From the IMG/VR virus record IMGVR_UViG_3300035670_000952, positions 1 through 30,313 of that record: 30,313 bases of DNA, one strand, 5' to 3'. Shown here one piece after another: positions 29,708 to 30,313 of this stretch; the stretch's first letter is position 1; each line of letters starts with the position of its first letter. The notes under the pieces were generated by a model, which saw only the letters and a list, made by a program, of their open reading frames with translations, was not told the DNA's origin and ran no database searches. Made by a program: the position numbers and the translations under genes. The stretch comes from a virus.

Positions 29708-29818
29708 ATGTTTTCAGTTTGCGAACTATGTGATGTAGTAGTAGAAAAAATCTTCGTAGAAGAGGCTGGTGAGTATGGATGTGAATCCTGCTGGTCAGAG
29801 TATGGAGAAATCCACTAA
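29708..29818 (+). CDS. Micro zinc ribbon, 36 residues
   Basis: The product has two CxxC pairs: VCELCD near the start and GCESCW near the end. These would form a minimal zinc ribbon. AGAAAGGA lies 7 nt before the ATG. The function is unknown. Confidence 0.65.
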   Translation: MFSVCELCDVVVEKIFVEEAGEYGCESCWSEYGEIH

Positions 29819-29926
29819 ACCTCTACATCTAGGGCGTGTCGCCTTGACATACCCCACATTTTGTGCTCGGCCCCCACATGTAGTGATCTTTTCCCTTTAC
29901 GTTACTAGATCTAGATCCCCCAAAAT

Positions 29927-29981
29927 GTTATCAATTTGTTACCAAAATAGGCTTGAAAATGTCAGTCCCCTATGTTAGGTT
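29927..29981 (+). promoter_or_regulatory. Right-arm promoter with GTTAT element (TTGAAA, 17 bp, TAGGTT)
   Basis: GTTATCAATTTGTTACC at 29927 precedes TTGAAA (29953-29958), the conserved spacer ATGTCAGTCCCCTATGT and TAGGTT (29976-29981). It lies in a gene-free gap of about 185 bases (29819-30004), which also holds a second TTGACA at 29850 without a good -10. Confidence 0.65.
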
Positions 29982-30004
29982 AGTAGTAGTTGAAAGGATA
30001 AACA

Positions 30005-30217
30005 ATGACCGCTCTAACCTCCCTCCCTACCACCGCTACCACTTCCGTAATGGGTCGCAAGACCACCTGCTCTGGATGTGGCTATGAGCAGTGGACGGTT
30101 ACTAGCTACTACCTAGACCGCAAGGAGTGGCAAAGGGTTCACACGCTAGACTTCTGCCGTGAGCGGAAGAATGACCAAGCCGTAGAGGAACTGATAGCTA
30201 AGCTCTTCATGAGCTAA
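30005..30217 (+). CDS. Small CxxC protein, 70 residues
   Basis: The product has a Thr/Ser-rich start, TTCSGCGYEQWTVTSYYLD (CxxC), WQRVHTLDFCRERK, then a helical end. With the third Cys it could be a partial zinc ribbon. GAAAGGA lies 6 nt before the ATG. Codons here look more C-rich than in the neighbours. The function is unknown. Confidence 0.65.
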   Translation: MTALTSLPTTATTSVMGRKTTCSGCGYEQWTVTSYYLDRKEWQRVHTLDFCRERKNDQAVEELIAKLFMS

Positions 30218-30218
30218 A

Positions 30219-30241
30219 ATGTCAGACCCCTATGCTAGATT
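30219..30241 (+). promoter_or_regulatory. Right-arm promoter, copy with conserved spacer
   Basis: The spacer ATGTCAGACCCCTATGC (30219-30235) is followed by TAGATT (30236-30241). The -35 position reads GCTAAA. The spacer differs from the copy at 29959 in two bases. Confidence 0.55.
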
Positions 30242-30266
30242 TTAGATACTGAAGAAAGGATAAATA

Positions 30267-30313
30267 ATGGCTTACAGCAGAGAAGCACACGAACTACTAG
30301 AGGAAGCTCTACA
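30267..30313 (+). CDS. Start of a further small gene, cut by the window end
   Basis: ATG 30267 follows AGAAAGGA and continues open to the window end (AYSREAHELLEEAL). Only 15 codons are visible, so the product is unknown. Confidence 0.55.
   Translation, partial: MAYSREAHELLEEAL

Noticed and set aside
29769-29978. Plus-strand frame of 69 codons
   Set aside because: It runs through a gene end and a promoter; no ribosome site.
1-30313. tRNA genes, integrase or insertion sequence
   Set aside because: I looked for cloverleaf-like stems with GGTTCRA arms and for recombinase motifs and saw none.

Overview
The window is about 30 kb of a tailed double-stranded DNA phage, read from the HK97-type head genes at the left end to the start of a right arm of very small genes. 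The sequence is AT-rich by eye. The host is most likely an actinobacterium. Ribosome binding sites in the right arm are AGAAAGGA, an extended match to the actinobacterial 16S rRNA 3' end, and the holin candidate looks like those of actinobacteriophages. The large structural proteins recall the mosaic of large actinophages: a LamG-like tail protein, collagen-like fibres and small PWDxxNP Cys-cluster proteins. No tRNA, integrase, terminase, tape measure or tail tube gene is visible, so this is a fragment and not a whole genome.

Minus-strand structural arm (about 1-27600, read right to left). It begins with a holin-like membrane protein (27295-27594), closed by two intrinsic terminators. Then comes a long cassette of fibre and appendage genes: three small paralogous beta-domain proteins, two collagen-like proteins, fibre proteins that share C-terminal modules, a PASTA plus Cys-repeat protein, a Cys-rich protein, and an FN3 protein ending in an FxFxPF octapeptide array. 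Enzymes sit among them: a GDP-mannose 3,5-epimerase-like SDR and a 2OG-Fe(II) oxygenase. Downstream lie a 1183-residue LamG-like protein, the portal, a prohead protease fused to a scaffold-like tail with an apparent internal start, and the major capsid protein, followed by a terminator at 1-45. One plus-strand gene, a secreted lytic transglycosylase (19303-19896), interrupts this arm and has its own promoter and an attenuator-like hairpin.

Plus-strand right arm (27762-30313). This starts from a divergent region with 11-bp-phased repeats at 27692-27741 and holds small genes, several with CxxC motifs. Several genes or gene pairs are preceded by a TTGAMA-type promoter with a conserved spacer and an AGAAAGGA-type site.

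Transcription logic. The structural arm is built of many short units. Most start with an extended -10 box (TGnTATAAT or TGnTATACT), and in about eleven genes the -10 ends only 6-9 nt before the start codon, which predicts leaderless mRNAs. In the right arm a GTTAT direct repeat spaced by 11 bp recurs in intergenic sites and is a candidate operator.

All functions are inferred from reading the sequence. No database search was run.
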